Below are positions 6,149 to 13,634 of a stretch of 24,908 nucleotides of DNA, piece by piece. The stretch's first letter is position 1. The number at the start of each line of letters is the position of its first letter. The position numbers and the translations under genes were made by a program. Source of the stretch: a virus; the IMG/VR virus record IMGVR_UViG_3300022861_000009, positions 1 through 24,908 of that record. One strand, given 5' to 3'. Below the pieces are notes generated by a model. It ran no database searches. It was not told the DNA's origin and saw only the letters and a list, made by a program, of their open reading frames with translations.

Positions 6149-7875
6149 TTCCGGGACGTGTAAAGAATTGGCTGCAACGCCGCTCGATTGCCGAGCGCAA
6201 CAGCATGACGATGCTCAATCTGGGCGACGCGAAGCGCTGGAATGAGGCGCGCGAGGATGCGGACGAAGCGGCCGTGCGCGGTGCGCTGGTAAAGGCTGGC
6301 CTCTCGAACGTAGCCGAGAGCGACATCCCGATGCTCACCGCAGCCTACAAGATGCTGGGCACGGGCAAGATCACGCCCGAGCAACGCCTGGCGGCCGAGG
6401 CCGTCGCGCCGCAGCTCTTCACGCTGACCACGGGCGACGGTGAAGATCCTGGCTTCCGGCGCATCACAAGCCTGGCCACGCTCCGCGACCTGAACCCGCT
6501 GATGCATGACCGCATGCTGCAGGTCTGCTACTTCCTCGCCGTGACCACGCCCTTCGGTAAGCGGATCGTGGAGATCCTCACCGACTACACGCTGGGCAAA
6601 GGCGTGCGCGTGACCGCCAAGGACCCGCGCGTGCAGCAGGTGATCGACGACTTCTGGAACGACGAAGTCAACGATATGGACGCCAACATTGAGACCTGGT
6701 GCGACGAGAAGACCACCTTCGGCGAGTTGTGCGTGCCGGTGGCCGTCAATCCTGTGAACGGCAAAGTGCGCGTCGGTTACATCGATCCGATGAACATCGA
6801 CACCATTCAGTTCGCGGAGATGGCCACGGCGGACGGCACGGCCTCGATCAATGTGCCGTATGCTGTCCGGCTGCGCCGCGAGGTGGGTGAGGTCTTGCAG
6901 AAGCCGATGCTGATCGTTCGCCGCATCGAAGACCCCAACGATGAGAACTATGGGCAGCTCGATGGCGAGTGCTTCTATTTCGCGCTGAACAAGGCCAAGA
7001 GCGCCAGCCGCGGCTTCAGCGAATTATTCAGCCTGGCTGACTGGATCGATGTCTTTGATCAGATGATCTTCGACTTCGCGGACAAGTGCCGGTTCCTGAA
7101 TTCCTTTGTGTGGCATTACACGCTGGAGGGAGCTGACTCAAAGAAGGTCGATGAGTACAAGAACAAGCTGACCAAGGACCCGCCGCGCCAGGGCGGCGTG
7201 GTTGTCAGCAACGAGAAGCTGAAGATCGAAGCGCAGACGCCGGACTTCAAAGGCCAGGACATGGCGGCCGGCGCGGGCATGGTGAAAAAGTATGGCCTGG
7301 GCGGAGCCGGAATCCCTCCTGTACTGATGGGCGACGGCGATGACGCCAACCGCGCATCGGCGCTGGAGATGAATGCGCCGTTTACGAAGAAGATCCAGAA
7401 GCGGCAGAACCTGATGTCCCGCTGCATCAAGTCGGTGCTGAACTTCGTTCTGAGCTGCGCCCAGCGCGCCGGAGTACTGCCGCAAGGGATCGACCTTTCC
7501 TACTCGATCGAGTTCCCTGAAATCGCCGTGAAGGACCTGGAGAAGGGCGCGCAGACGCTGACCGGCGCAGCAACGGCATTGACGACTGGCCAGCAAGAGG
7601 GATGGATTACCGGACTGACGGCGGCGCGGGCCTTCCACACTTTGCTGTCTGAGATTGGCGTGGATATCGATGACAGCCAGGAAGAGTACGAGGCGGCGCA
7701 GCAAGAGCAGCAAGACCGCGCGGCCAAGCAGCAGGATCAATTCTTCCCGCAGTCGGCCCTGGCCCAGGCGCTGGGCTCGCTGAAGACCCCGCAGCCGAAC
7801 GCGGCCGACAAGACTGGCAAAGGCCCGGACAACGATCTGCTGGACGAAGACGAAGCCAAAGAGCAGGTGGCCTGA
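6139..7875 (+). CDS. Phage portal protein
   Basis: A 578-residue protein that should form the dodecameric ring at the capsid vertex through which DNA enters and leaves. The gene lies directly after the large terminase. Seen in the sequence: an N-terminal helical part, then a portal-type core that includes a conserved-looking segment IPPVLMGDGDDANRAS (about residues 392-407), which matches the common portal pattern of IP..L.G...N.AS followed by helices, and a C-terminal Gln/Glu/Asp-rich tail (from about 515). AGGAGA (6128-6133) precedes the ATG. In the Mu system this position is held by the DUF935 portal; I cannot tell whether this one belongs to that family or to another portal family. The stop overlaps the next start (TGATG). 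Confidence 0.88.
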   Translation: MGLIPGRVKNWLQRRSIAERNSMTMLNLGDAKRWNEAREDADEAAVRGALVKAGLSNVAESDIPMLTAAYKMLGTGKITPEQRLAAEAVAPQLFTLTTGDGEDPGFRRITSLATLRDLNPLMHDRMLQVCYFLAVTTPFGKRIVEILTDYTLGKGVRVTAKDPRVQQVIDDFWNDEVNDMDANIETWCDEKTTFGELCVPVAVNPVNGKVRVGYIDPMNIDTIQFAEMATADGTASINVPYAVRLRREVGEVLQKPMLIVRRIEDPNDENYGQLDGECFYFALNKAKSASRGFSELFSLADWIDVFDQMIFDFADKCRFLNSFVWHYTLEGADSKKVDEYKNKLTKDPPRQGGVVVSNEKLKIEAQTPDFKGQDMAAGAGMVKKYGLGGAGIPPVLMGDGDDANRASALEMNAPFTKKIQKRQNLMSRCIKSVLNFVLSCAQRAGVLPQGIDLSYSIEFPEIAVKDLEKGAQTLTGAATALTTGQQEGWITGLTAARAFHTLLSEIGVDIDDSQEEYEAAQQEQQDRAAKQQDQFFPQSALAQALGSLKTPQPNAADKTGKGPDNDLLDEDEAKEQVA

Positions 7876-8777
7876 TGGCTGACTCCCGCGCCCAGGCTTA
7901 CGCGCAGCAGCTTGCCCTCCTCACGGATCGGGCGCGGGCTCTGACGCCCGAGGCGCGGACCCGCATCGTCAAGCTGCTCGAAGAAGCCAACCGCGAGATC
8001 CTGGCCGACGTGGCCAAGAGCAATCCGGAGAGCTACAACGCAGCGAGGCTGCAGGCGTTGAAGGCGCAGATCGACCGCGTCCTCAGTGAGTTTGGCAAAC
8101 AGGCATCGGCCCAGGTGAACACGCTTGAACAGAAGAGCTATGAGCAGGCCGCGCTCAGCGTGGATGCGGCGGTGGCGGCCGGCACGGGATCTGTGCTGGT
8201 GCAGCCGGTAGTCGACCGTGCTGCGCTCCAGGTGGTCCAGGGCTACACGGCCGACCTGATCGGCGGCCTGACCCACGACATGAGCGCCAGGATCAACGCC
8301 GCCATTCAGCGGGCGTACCTTGGCGGCAGCAACCTGCAGCAGCTCGTCGAACAGATCGGCACCACGCTTGAGGGCGGCAAATTCTCCGGACTCTTCAGCC
8401 AGGTGGGCGAACGGGCCATGAGCATCGCGACCAACGAGATCATGCGGGTTCACTCGCTGGCCTCGGTGGCGCGGATCGGCGACCTGGCCACGCGGCATCC
8501 GGGGCTGAAGAAACGCTGGAAGCATATTCCGGTGGCTATGGTTCCCCGCATCGGTCATCTGCTCGCAGACGGCCAGGACCGCGATCCCGGCGAACCTTTC
8601 CTCGTGGAGGGCGAGGAGCTGATGTATCCGCGCGATCCCTCCGGATCTGCGGAGAACACAATCAACTGCCATTGCCTGGTGATACCACACCTGGACGATG
8701 ACCAACTGAAACCCACTGACCAGGAACGCCAGTTGCTCAAGAGCTACGGCCTCTCGGTCATAACCCAAGCTGCATAG
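7875..8777 (+). CDS. Head morphogenesis protein, SPP1 gp7 / Mu F-like
   Basis: A 300-residue minor head protein. Residues 1-125 are helical and Ala/Gln-rich. The C-terminal half has the SPP1 gp7 pattern: a helical INAAIQRAYLGG..LQQLV segment, TNEIMRVHS (187-194), a WKHIP strand (215-219), and a final block with RIGHLLADGQ, YPRDPSG and NCHC (264-267) followed by a hydrophobic strand. In SPP1 and Mu this protein sits inside the head near the portal and is needed for a good head or for proper DNA ejection. Position just after the portal is as expected. Start overlaps the portal stop (TGATG). Confidence 0.87.
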   Translation: MADSRAQAYAQQLALLTDRARALTPEARTRIVKLLEEANREILADVAKSNPESYNAARLQALKAQIDRVLSEFGKQASAQVNTLEQKSYEQAALSVDAAVAAGTGSVLVQPVVDRAALQVVQGYTADLIGGLTHDMSARINAAIQRAYLGGSNLQQLVEQIGTTLEGGKFSGLFSQVGERAMSIATNEIMRVHSLASVARIGDLATRHPGLKKRWKHIPVAMVPRIGHLLADGQDRDPGEPFLVEGEELMYPRDPSGSAENTINCHCLVIPHLDDDQLKPTDQERQLLKSYGLSVITQAA

Positions 8778-8788
8778 GAGATAGAACC

Positions 8789-9256
8789 ATGGCAACCGTC
8801 TCGGTAATTCCCAACGCTCCAGAGCACATGTCAGACAAAGCCGCAAAACAGTGGGCGGCAGCTTACACAAAAGCTTTCACCCAGGCGAAGCTCGATTACC
8901 CGGATAATGAGTCCGCCCAACGCACGGTGGCGCTCAAGAGTGCGAACGCGCTCCTCGCTGTGCCCGCGCCCACTTCCGCTGATGAAATAGCGAAACTACA
9001 GGAGTGGCAAGTTCTGCTCAGGGAAGATCGCACCATCAAGAACGTTCCGACGCGCGTGTGCGTGACAGTCGACGGGCGCAAGTACGCGTTCCCGATCGCC
9101 GATGCGGCTCCTCAGTCTGTCGATCTTTCGAAGATGACGAAGGAACAACTGATTGCGCATGCCGCCGAAGTGCACGGTCTGACTCTCGAACCGGCCGCGA
9201 TCAAAGCGGATTTGATCGCAGCAATTCAGACCCAGGCTGCCGTCACAGAGAAGTAA
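8789..9256 (+). CDS. Small protein with ChaB-like N-terminus and HeH/SAP-like C-terminus
   Basis: A 155-residue soluble protein between the minor head and protease-capsid genes. Residues about 5-57 resemble the small ChaB-like helical domain found in several phages: a short proline-containing lead-in, then an AYTKAFTQA helix, a Tyr/Asp/Asn-rich turn, and a helix with repeated Ala. Residues about 112-148 (LSKMTKEQLIAHAAE ... AAIKADLIAAI) resemble the two-helix HeH/SAP fold that binds DNA or protein. The middle has a beta hairpin (RVCVTVDGRKYAFPI). Family calls are from pattern only. A ribosome binding site AGGAG (8776-8780) precedes the ATG. It might be an internal head or scaffold-associated protein; function is not known. 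Confidence 0.5.
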   Translation: MATVSVIPNAPEHMSDKAAKQWAAAYTKAFTQAKLDYPDNESAQRTVALKSANALLAVPAPTSADEIAKLQEWQVLLREDRTIKNVPTRVCVTVDGRKYAFPIADAAPQSVDLSKMTKEQLIAHAAEVHGLTLEPAAIKADLIAAIQTQAAVTEK

Positions 9257-9269
9257 CAACGAGGTTCGA

Positions 9270-11807
9270 ATGAAGCAACCACTTCAATTCGCGCACCAGC
9301 TCCGCAGAGCAGCGACAGTTCTGCGGAGCGCCATCCTGCTTGCAGCCGAAGCAGATCTCTCGCTCGATGAGCAGCAGTCGCTGCTCTCTGGAGCATTGCG
9401 CGCGCAATTCGGCGTGAGCTGTTCGTGCTGCCAGGGATGCGCTGATCAGTGCTGCCAGGGCTGTGCGAACGGTACCGGATGCCAATGCTGCCAGGGATGC
9501 AGTGGTGGTCAGTGCTCCTCGCGCTTCTATCTCTACGAGACGTTCAGCGATTATCTGATTGCGCGCGGTCCCGATCAGGCTCTCTATCGCATCCCTTACA
9601 CGATCGACGGCGAAACTGTCACCTTTGGCGACGCGCAGGAAGTCACGACGGCCTACGTGCCCGTTGCCACCGAATGCGAGTTCGTTGCCAGCGAGGCGGA
9701 CGCCGACCAGCAACCTGGACGCTATCCCATCGTGGCGATTCGCGCGGGATGGGCGACGGGCGGCATCAGCGGCGCAAGGGTCCCCCACTACTACACTCCC
9801 GAGGTGGTCAAGCAAGTAGCTGAGGCCGTCCACGGAAAACCCTTTGGGCGCCGGCATCCGGAGATCGGCGGTCCGGACCCTACCGGCGCAGCCGATCCCG
9901 GCCGCATCGCCGGCTGGATGGAGGGCGGATCGTTTGATGGGACGCAAGCGATTACCACCGTCAACCTGTTTTCCGCGGAGTCCGATTTGCGTTCGAAGCT
10001 TGACGATGCGCGGAAGGCGAAGCGCCTCAACCTGTTCGGTACGTCGACACTGATGAATGTGAAGTTCAAGGCCGGCCGAATCGAGGGCAAGGACTGCCTG
10101 GTGTCTGAAAGCCTGGACACTCTTTTCTCTGTCGATCTCTGCGCCCGCGGAGGCGCGGGCGGAAAGTTCCTCGTTGCCAATAGCGACGTGGCGAGCACAC
10201 TGTCGGCCGCGCAGTTGAGCGCGGTCAAACCTGAATCCCCGGCGATTGTTCCCAATCGCCCGAACCGCGGCGGCGCTGCCAGCGCTACCGAAGGAGCACC
10301 AATGAAGAATTCCATTCTTCGCCTGCTCGAAGCGCTTCGGCAAAAGAACGCCGCGCGTTGCGCCGAGCTGAGTTTGAAGTTCGCCACCGTTGCCGAGGCC
10401 GATTACGCGACCTTTATGGAGACGGTCACAACCGCTCTCACTGAAACGCCTGCCGCGCCGGTTGTGACTGTGACCGCCGCCGAGGCCGCTACGCAGCTCG
10501 CCGAGGCGCATCGCATTCAGAGCCGCAACCGGATTGAGACCTCCCTGGTCAGCTCGAAGCTGCCCAAGCCGGCGCAGGACCTGGCGCGCACGCACCTGGA
10601 GTCCGCCCTGGTCAGCGAAGCCGACCTGCCGCAGACCACCATCGACGCGGAAATCACCAGCATCCGCACCGCTTTTGCCGCGTTCAATAACGTGGGCCGG
10701 GTGCGTCCCGGATCGGTGATTACGCTCGACTCCGCCGACAAGCTTCACCTGGCGATGGAAGCGGCCCTGGGCATCAAGGATTCGATGAGCAAGGGTGTGC
10801 CGGCATTCAAGGGCCTGCGCGAGGCCTACATCACCATCACGGGTGATTACGACTTGAGCAACCTGACCGGCGGCGGTGGCTTCAGCGGCACCCGCATGCT
10901 GGCTTCGGAAGCTGTGATGACGGGCGACTTCCCGAATATCCTGCTGAACTCCATGACCAAGCGTCTGCTGCAGGACTGGGCGGAGTTGGCGCTCGATGGC
11001 CTGTCGAACCTCTACACCAAGGCTTCCATCAGCGACTACAAGCTGCAGGACCGGGTGCGTGAGGGCTACTTCGGCGAACTGCCGATCGTGGCTGAAGGTA
11101 CGCCGGGCTATACGGAAATTGCCAAGCCCACGGATGAGCGCGTGAGCTACCAGATGCAGAAACGCGGCAACTTGCTCTCGATCTCCGAGGAGACGATCCG
11201 CAATGACGATCTGGGCGCAATCGCCCGCTTCCCCGGCCGCCTGGCGCGGGCTGGCCGCTGGACGTTGAAGAACTACATCACCAACTTCTTTGTGAGTAAC
11301 CCCAACTACGGTGCGGATGCCGTGGCCTGGTTCAACGCCGCGCACTTGAACGTCGGTTCAGCCGCCCTTTCGCAGGATGCCCTGATCACCGCTGAAATTA
11401 CGCTGATGACCCAGACCGAGAAGGATTCGGGCGAACCCCTCGGGTTGCCGCTTGATTGGATCATGGTGCCTCCGGCCCTGGCCGCCACCGCGCGCCAGAT
11501 CAACCAGACCAACACCGCCGGTTCCAACGCCTTCTACCAGCGGTTCGGCGCCAACAATGAGCGCATCTTCGTCAACGAGAAGCTCACTGACGTGACCGAT
11601 TGGTACTACGGCACCAATCAGAACAATGCTCCCTTCCTGGAAATCGGCTTCCTCGACGGCATCGAGAACCCGCAGATCTTCCTCGCCAACCAGCCCACTG
11701 TCGGTACTCAGTTCACGATGGACGAGCTGCAATACAAGGTGAAGATGGTCTTCAACGGCGCCATCATCGACTTCCGCGGCGTGGGCAAGAACGTCGTCGC
11801 CGGCTAA
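9270..11807 (+). CDS. Fused prohead protease, linker/scaffold and Mu gpT-like major capsid protein
   Basis: One 845-residue reading frame. Residues 51-82 hold 12 cysteines, including three CCQGC copies. Residues about 86-300 look like a prohead protease: GRRHP (193-197, with His196 as possible catalytic His), GRIAGWMEGG, FGTST (Ser259 as possible nucleophile), and an ending SLDTLFSVDLCARGGAGG like that of phage prohead proteases. Residues 300-345 are a linker. M345 begins a second unit: a helical, scaffold-like part (345-470), then the capsid with motifs FGELPIVAEG, ISEETIRNDDLGA and WYYGT, which resemble the Mu gpT family with HK97 fold. A strong internal ribosome binding site before M345 could make the 501-residue capsid part separately. 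In Mu, the protease, scaffold and capsid are genes I, Z and T; here they lie in one frame. The 9270 start has GAGG five bases upstream. Confidence 0.85.
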   Translation: MKQPLQFAHQLRRAATVLRSAILLAAEADLSLDEQQSLLSGALRAQFGVSCSCCQGCADQCCQGCANGTGCQCCQGCSGGQCSSRFYLYETFSDYLIARGPDQALYRIPYTIDGETVTFGDAQEVTTAYVPVATECEFVASEADADQQPGRYPIVAIRAGWATGGISGARVPHYYTPEVVKQVAEAVHGKPFGRRHPEIGGPDPTGAADPGRIAGWMEGGSFDGTQAITTVNLFSAESDLRSKLDDARKAKRLNLFGTSTLMNVKFKAGRIEGKDCLVSESLDTLFSVDLCARGGAGGKFLVANSDVASTLSAAQLSAVKPESPAIVPNRPNRGGAASATEGAPMKNSILRLLEALRQKNAARCAELSLKFATVAEADYATFMETVTTALTETPAAPVVTVTAAEAATQLAEAHRIQSRNRIETSLVSSKLPKPAQDLARTHLESALVSEADLPQTTIDAEITSIRTAFAAFNNVGRVRPGSVITLDSADKLHLAMEAALGIKDSMSKGVPAFKGLREAYITITGDYDLSNLTGGGGFSGTRMLASEAVMTGDFPNILLNSMTKRLLQDWAELALDGLSNLYTKASISDYKLQDRVREGYFGELPIVAEGTPGYTEIAKPTDERVSYQMQKRGNLLSISEETIRNDDLGAIARFPGRLARAGRWTLKNYITNFFVSNPNYGADAVAWFNAAHLNVGSAALSQDALITAEITLMTQTEKDSGEPLGLPLDWIMVPPALAATARQINQTNTAGSNAFYQRFGANNERIFVNEKLTDVTDWYYGTNQNNAPFLEIGFLDGIENPQIFLANQPTVGTQFTMDELQYKVKMVFNGAIIDFRGVGKNVVAG
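10291..10304 (+). promoter_or_regulatory. Internal ribosome binding site and start for the capsid part
   Basis: AAGGAG (10291-10296) lies five bases before an in-frame ATG (10302-10304). This is the best ribosome binding site in the region and sits exactly at the join between the protease-like and scaffold/capsid-like parts. Starting here would give a 501-residue product ending at 11807. Capsid protein is needed in hundreds of copies and protease in few, so a separate start makes sense. Confidence 0.7.
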
Positions 11808-11843
11808 GATTTTCACGCAACGAAGCAGTAGATGCATTGCTGG

Positions 11844-11872
11844 CGCGGCCCTGGAGTCGGTCCAGGGCCGCG
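11844..11872 (+). other. Perfect 12-bp hairpin after the major capsid gene
   Basis: CGCGGCCCTGGA (11844-11855) pairs exactly with TCCAGGGCCGCG (11861-11872) around a 5-base loop, 37 bases after the capsid stop. No T-run follows, so it is not a classical intrinsic terminator. It could protect the 3' end of the capsid message or mark a processing point, and it ends just before the ribosome binding site of the next gene. Confidence 0.65.
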
Positions 11873-11891
11873 AATGAAAAGCGAGGATTCC

Positions 11892-12284
11892 ATGCAGGAC
11901 AGTTTCCGTAGAAGCACACTCACTCTTCCGCTGCCGGCACCGCTGGCGGCAAGCGTTGGCCAGGTGACGTACAAGTCGCCCCGGCCACAGCGCATCGCGG
12001 GCGCGCAGCTCTGCCTGAGCGATACCGGCACGGGCGCCGGCGCGACAGCAGTCAATGTGAACGTCAACGGCAACGCCGTCAGCGCGGCCGCCAGCCTGTC
12101 GATCGCGGGCGCTGCGGCTACGAAGTCGATCGGCGCGCAGATCACAGGCGGATCCAACCAGTACCCAGGCGGCGCCCGGCTGAATGCGGGCGATGTGGTG
12201 ACCGTGGATCTGGCCAGCGTTCCGGCAACCACGGTGCCCAAGGCCGGGTTCGTGGTGTTGGACATGCTCGAAGTGGACGTTTAA
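11892..12284 (+). CDS. Beta-sandwich head accessory protein (decoration-type)
   Basis: A 130-residue protein directly after the major capsid gene. After a short lead it is nearly all alternating hydrophobic and Thr/Ala/Gly residues, with the common phage structural pattern of AVNVNVNGNAVS, then a Gly-rich turn, then LNAGDVVTVDL and a final strand (FVVLDMLEV). Proteins of this shape lie next to capsid genes in many phages and are often head decoration or fibre-like proteins, but the exact role varies. The frame stays open upstream to 11832 and also has an ATG at 11874; I chose 11892 because GCGAGGA (11881-11887) precedes it closely and because upstream starts would run through the hairpin stem. 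Confidence 0.6.
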   Translation: MQDSFRRSTLTLPLPAPLAASVGQVTYKSPRPQRIAGAQLCLSDTGTGAGATAVNVNVNGNAVSAAASLSIAGAAATKSIGAQITGGSNQYPGGARLNAGDVVTVDLASVPATTVPKAGFVVLDMLEVDV

Positions 12285-12292
12285 GAACACCC

Positions 12293-12351
12293 TTCAGCCT
12301 CTGGCCTCCGGCTTTCAGCCAGGGGCTAGGCGCTGGAAGCTGGGAGCTGAA
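12293..12351 (+). other. Possible folded leader before the connector gene
   Basis: AGCCTCTGGC (12296-12305) pairs with GCCAGGGGCT (12318-12327), with one G-U pair and a 12-base loop. Flanking TTCAGC (12293-12298) could instead pair with GCTGAA (12346-12351), which overlaps the GGGAG ribosome binding site (12342-12346). Two competing folds near a TTG start could tune translation, but this is inference. No T-run is present. Confidence 0.35.
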
Positions 12352-12353
12352 TT

Positions 12354-13088
12354 TTGCCCTTTCCTTATGCAATCCCGGACTTTGTAGCGGAGATCCCGAA
12401 TGTCCTTGCGGATGACGCAAAGCGAATCAGCGCGAACACCTGGACGGCGCTGGTGACTCGCGCGATTCTGGAGCGGTACTCGCAGGATGCGCCGCTCTAC
12501 CTGGTGAGTGACGTTGAAGGAAACGGCACCAACTATATTCCGTTGCCGGCGGCGCCAGGCGAAGGCGCGGATCTGCCGGTATGGGAATCGAACTTCTCTG
12601 TGATCCAGCAGATTGAGTTCCCCATCGGCCAGCAGCCGCCGCAGCTCATCCTGGATTCCGACTTCCGCGTGTACCGCACACCTGGGCAGCCGGATCAGAT
12701 CCTCATCAATTTCGATACGCCCCAAGAGGGCGATTCCCTCCGCGTGACTTGGACGGCACGGCATCTGCGCGACGGATCAACTGTCCCGGACAAGGACTTT
12801 TACGCCGTGACGGACTTTGCGGCGAGCCTGGGCGCTGAGAACCTGGCCAGTTTCTATGTGGGGACGGGCGACTCGACGATGCAGGCGGATGTGGTGCAGT
12901 ACCGCTCGAAGTCGGCCGAGATGCTCAAGTGCGCGGCCGCGCTGCGGAAACGGTACTACAACCACATGGGCGTGGAAGAGGGCACGACAGGCGAGGACGA
13001 GGTTGGACCCGCCTTTTCGCTGGGCAACCAGTACCTGGAACAGAACAGCGGCGTGGACCGGCTGGTCCACAACAAGTATTCGAGGTAA
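12354..13088 (+). CDS. Head-tail connector-region protein (neck), TTG start
   Basis: A 244-residue protein between the head genes and the tail completion gene, where phages of this type encode a head completion or head-tail adaptor. The start is a TTG (12354) with GGGAG (12342-12346) upstream; no in-frame ATG lies near. Visible features are a helical N-terminus (VLADDAKRISANTWTALVTRAIL), a beta-rich middle (PQLILDSDFRVYRTP, ILINFDTPQEGDSLRVTWTA) and a helical C-terminus with EMLKCAAALRKRYYNHMG and a disordered, acidic loop. This mixed layout suits an adaptor, but I do not recognise the family and the role is drawn from gene order. Confidence 0.6.
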   Translation: MPFPYAIPDFVAEIPNVLADDAKRISANTWTALVTRAILERYSQDAPLYLVSDVEGNGTNYIPLPAAPGEGADLPVWESNFSVIQQIEFPIGQQPPQLILDSDFRVYRTPGQPDQILINFDTPQEGDSLRVTWTARHLRDGSTVPDKDFYAVTDFAASLGAENLASFYVGTGDSTMQADVVQYRSKSAEMLKCAAALRKRYYNHMGVEEGTTGEDEVGPAFSLGNQYLEQNSGVDRLVHNKYSR

Positions 13089-13094
13089 CGAACG

Positions 13095-13634
13095 ATGGCC
13101 TGGGCGACGAAGATCAGCGGAGCGGAGACCCTGGAGCCGGAGATGCTTGCCGCCTTCGCGGAAGGCGTCCAGGCTGGTCTCGAAGCCCTCGGCATCAAGG
13201 GCGCGGAGATGGTGCAGGAGTACATCGTCACCCCTTATGGCGCACTGCCGCCGGCCGTGGCCTTCGGCAACCTGGCCGCATCAATCACGCCAACGTTTGT
13301 GCGCGAGGCTTCAATGTGCCGGGAGATTATCGGTGTGAGCCCCGCGGTGGGCGCCGATGTGTACGCGGCTCCTGTGGAGACGGGGTCGAAGCCGCACATG
13401 CCGCCAGCATCCGCCCTGGTGCCGTGGGTACAGAAGAAGTTTGGCATCGATGACGAAAAGAAGGCGCTCAGCCTGGCGTTCGCCATCTCGATGTCCATGA
13501 AGAAGAAGGGCACGCAAGGCCATGAGATGTTTTCCCGCGCCTTGGCCGATCTGGAGCCGCTGGCGCCGGCGGCGCTGGAACACGCAATCGGCGTAGCCTT
13601 CATCGCGCACGGATTCACAGGAGCTACGGCATGA
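13095..13634 (+). CDS. HK97 gp10-like neck/tail completion protein
   Basis: A 179-residue protein. It has the layout of HK97 gp10-like proteins: an N-terminal helix (LAAFAEGVQAGLEALGIKGAEMVQEY), a segment of strands, VETGSKPHMPP (the conserved turn seen before the second helix in this family), and then a helix with SLAFAISMSMKKKGTQG and a C-terminal helix. Proteins of this family sit at the head-tail interface and help join the finished tail. Position between the connector gene and the tail terminator-like gene fits. GAGG (13082-13085) precedes the ATG by nine bases. Its stop overlaps the next start (ATGA). Confidence 0.72.
   Translation: MAWATKISGAETLEPEMLAAFAEGVQAGLEALGIKGAEMVQEYIVTPYGALPPAVAFGNLAASITPTFVREASMCREIIGVSPAVGADVYAAPVETGSKPHMPPASALVPWVQKKFGIDDEKKALSLAFAISMSMKKKGTQGHEMFSRALADLEPLAPAALEHAIGVAFIAHGFTGATA

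Noticed and set aside
7737-8870. A 377-codon open frame on the - strand
   Set aside because: Antisense to the SPP1 gp7-like gene; no domain or ribosome binding site seen.
9243-11345. A 700-codon open frame on the - strand
   Set aside because: It runs antisense to the protease-capsid gene, its protein is Arg/His/Gly-rich without any recognisable domain, and the + strand frame has clear capsid motifs. It is a by-product of high GC codon use.
12817-13453. Open frames of 173 and 174 codons on the + strand overlapping the connector and neck genes
   Set aside because: They are in other frames across two genes with better support and give Arg/Gly/Trp-rich proteins without domains.
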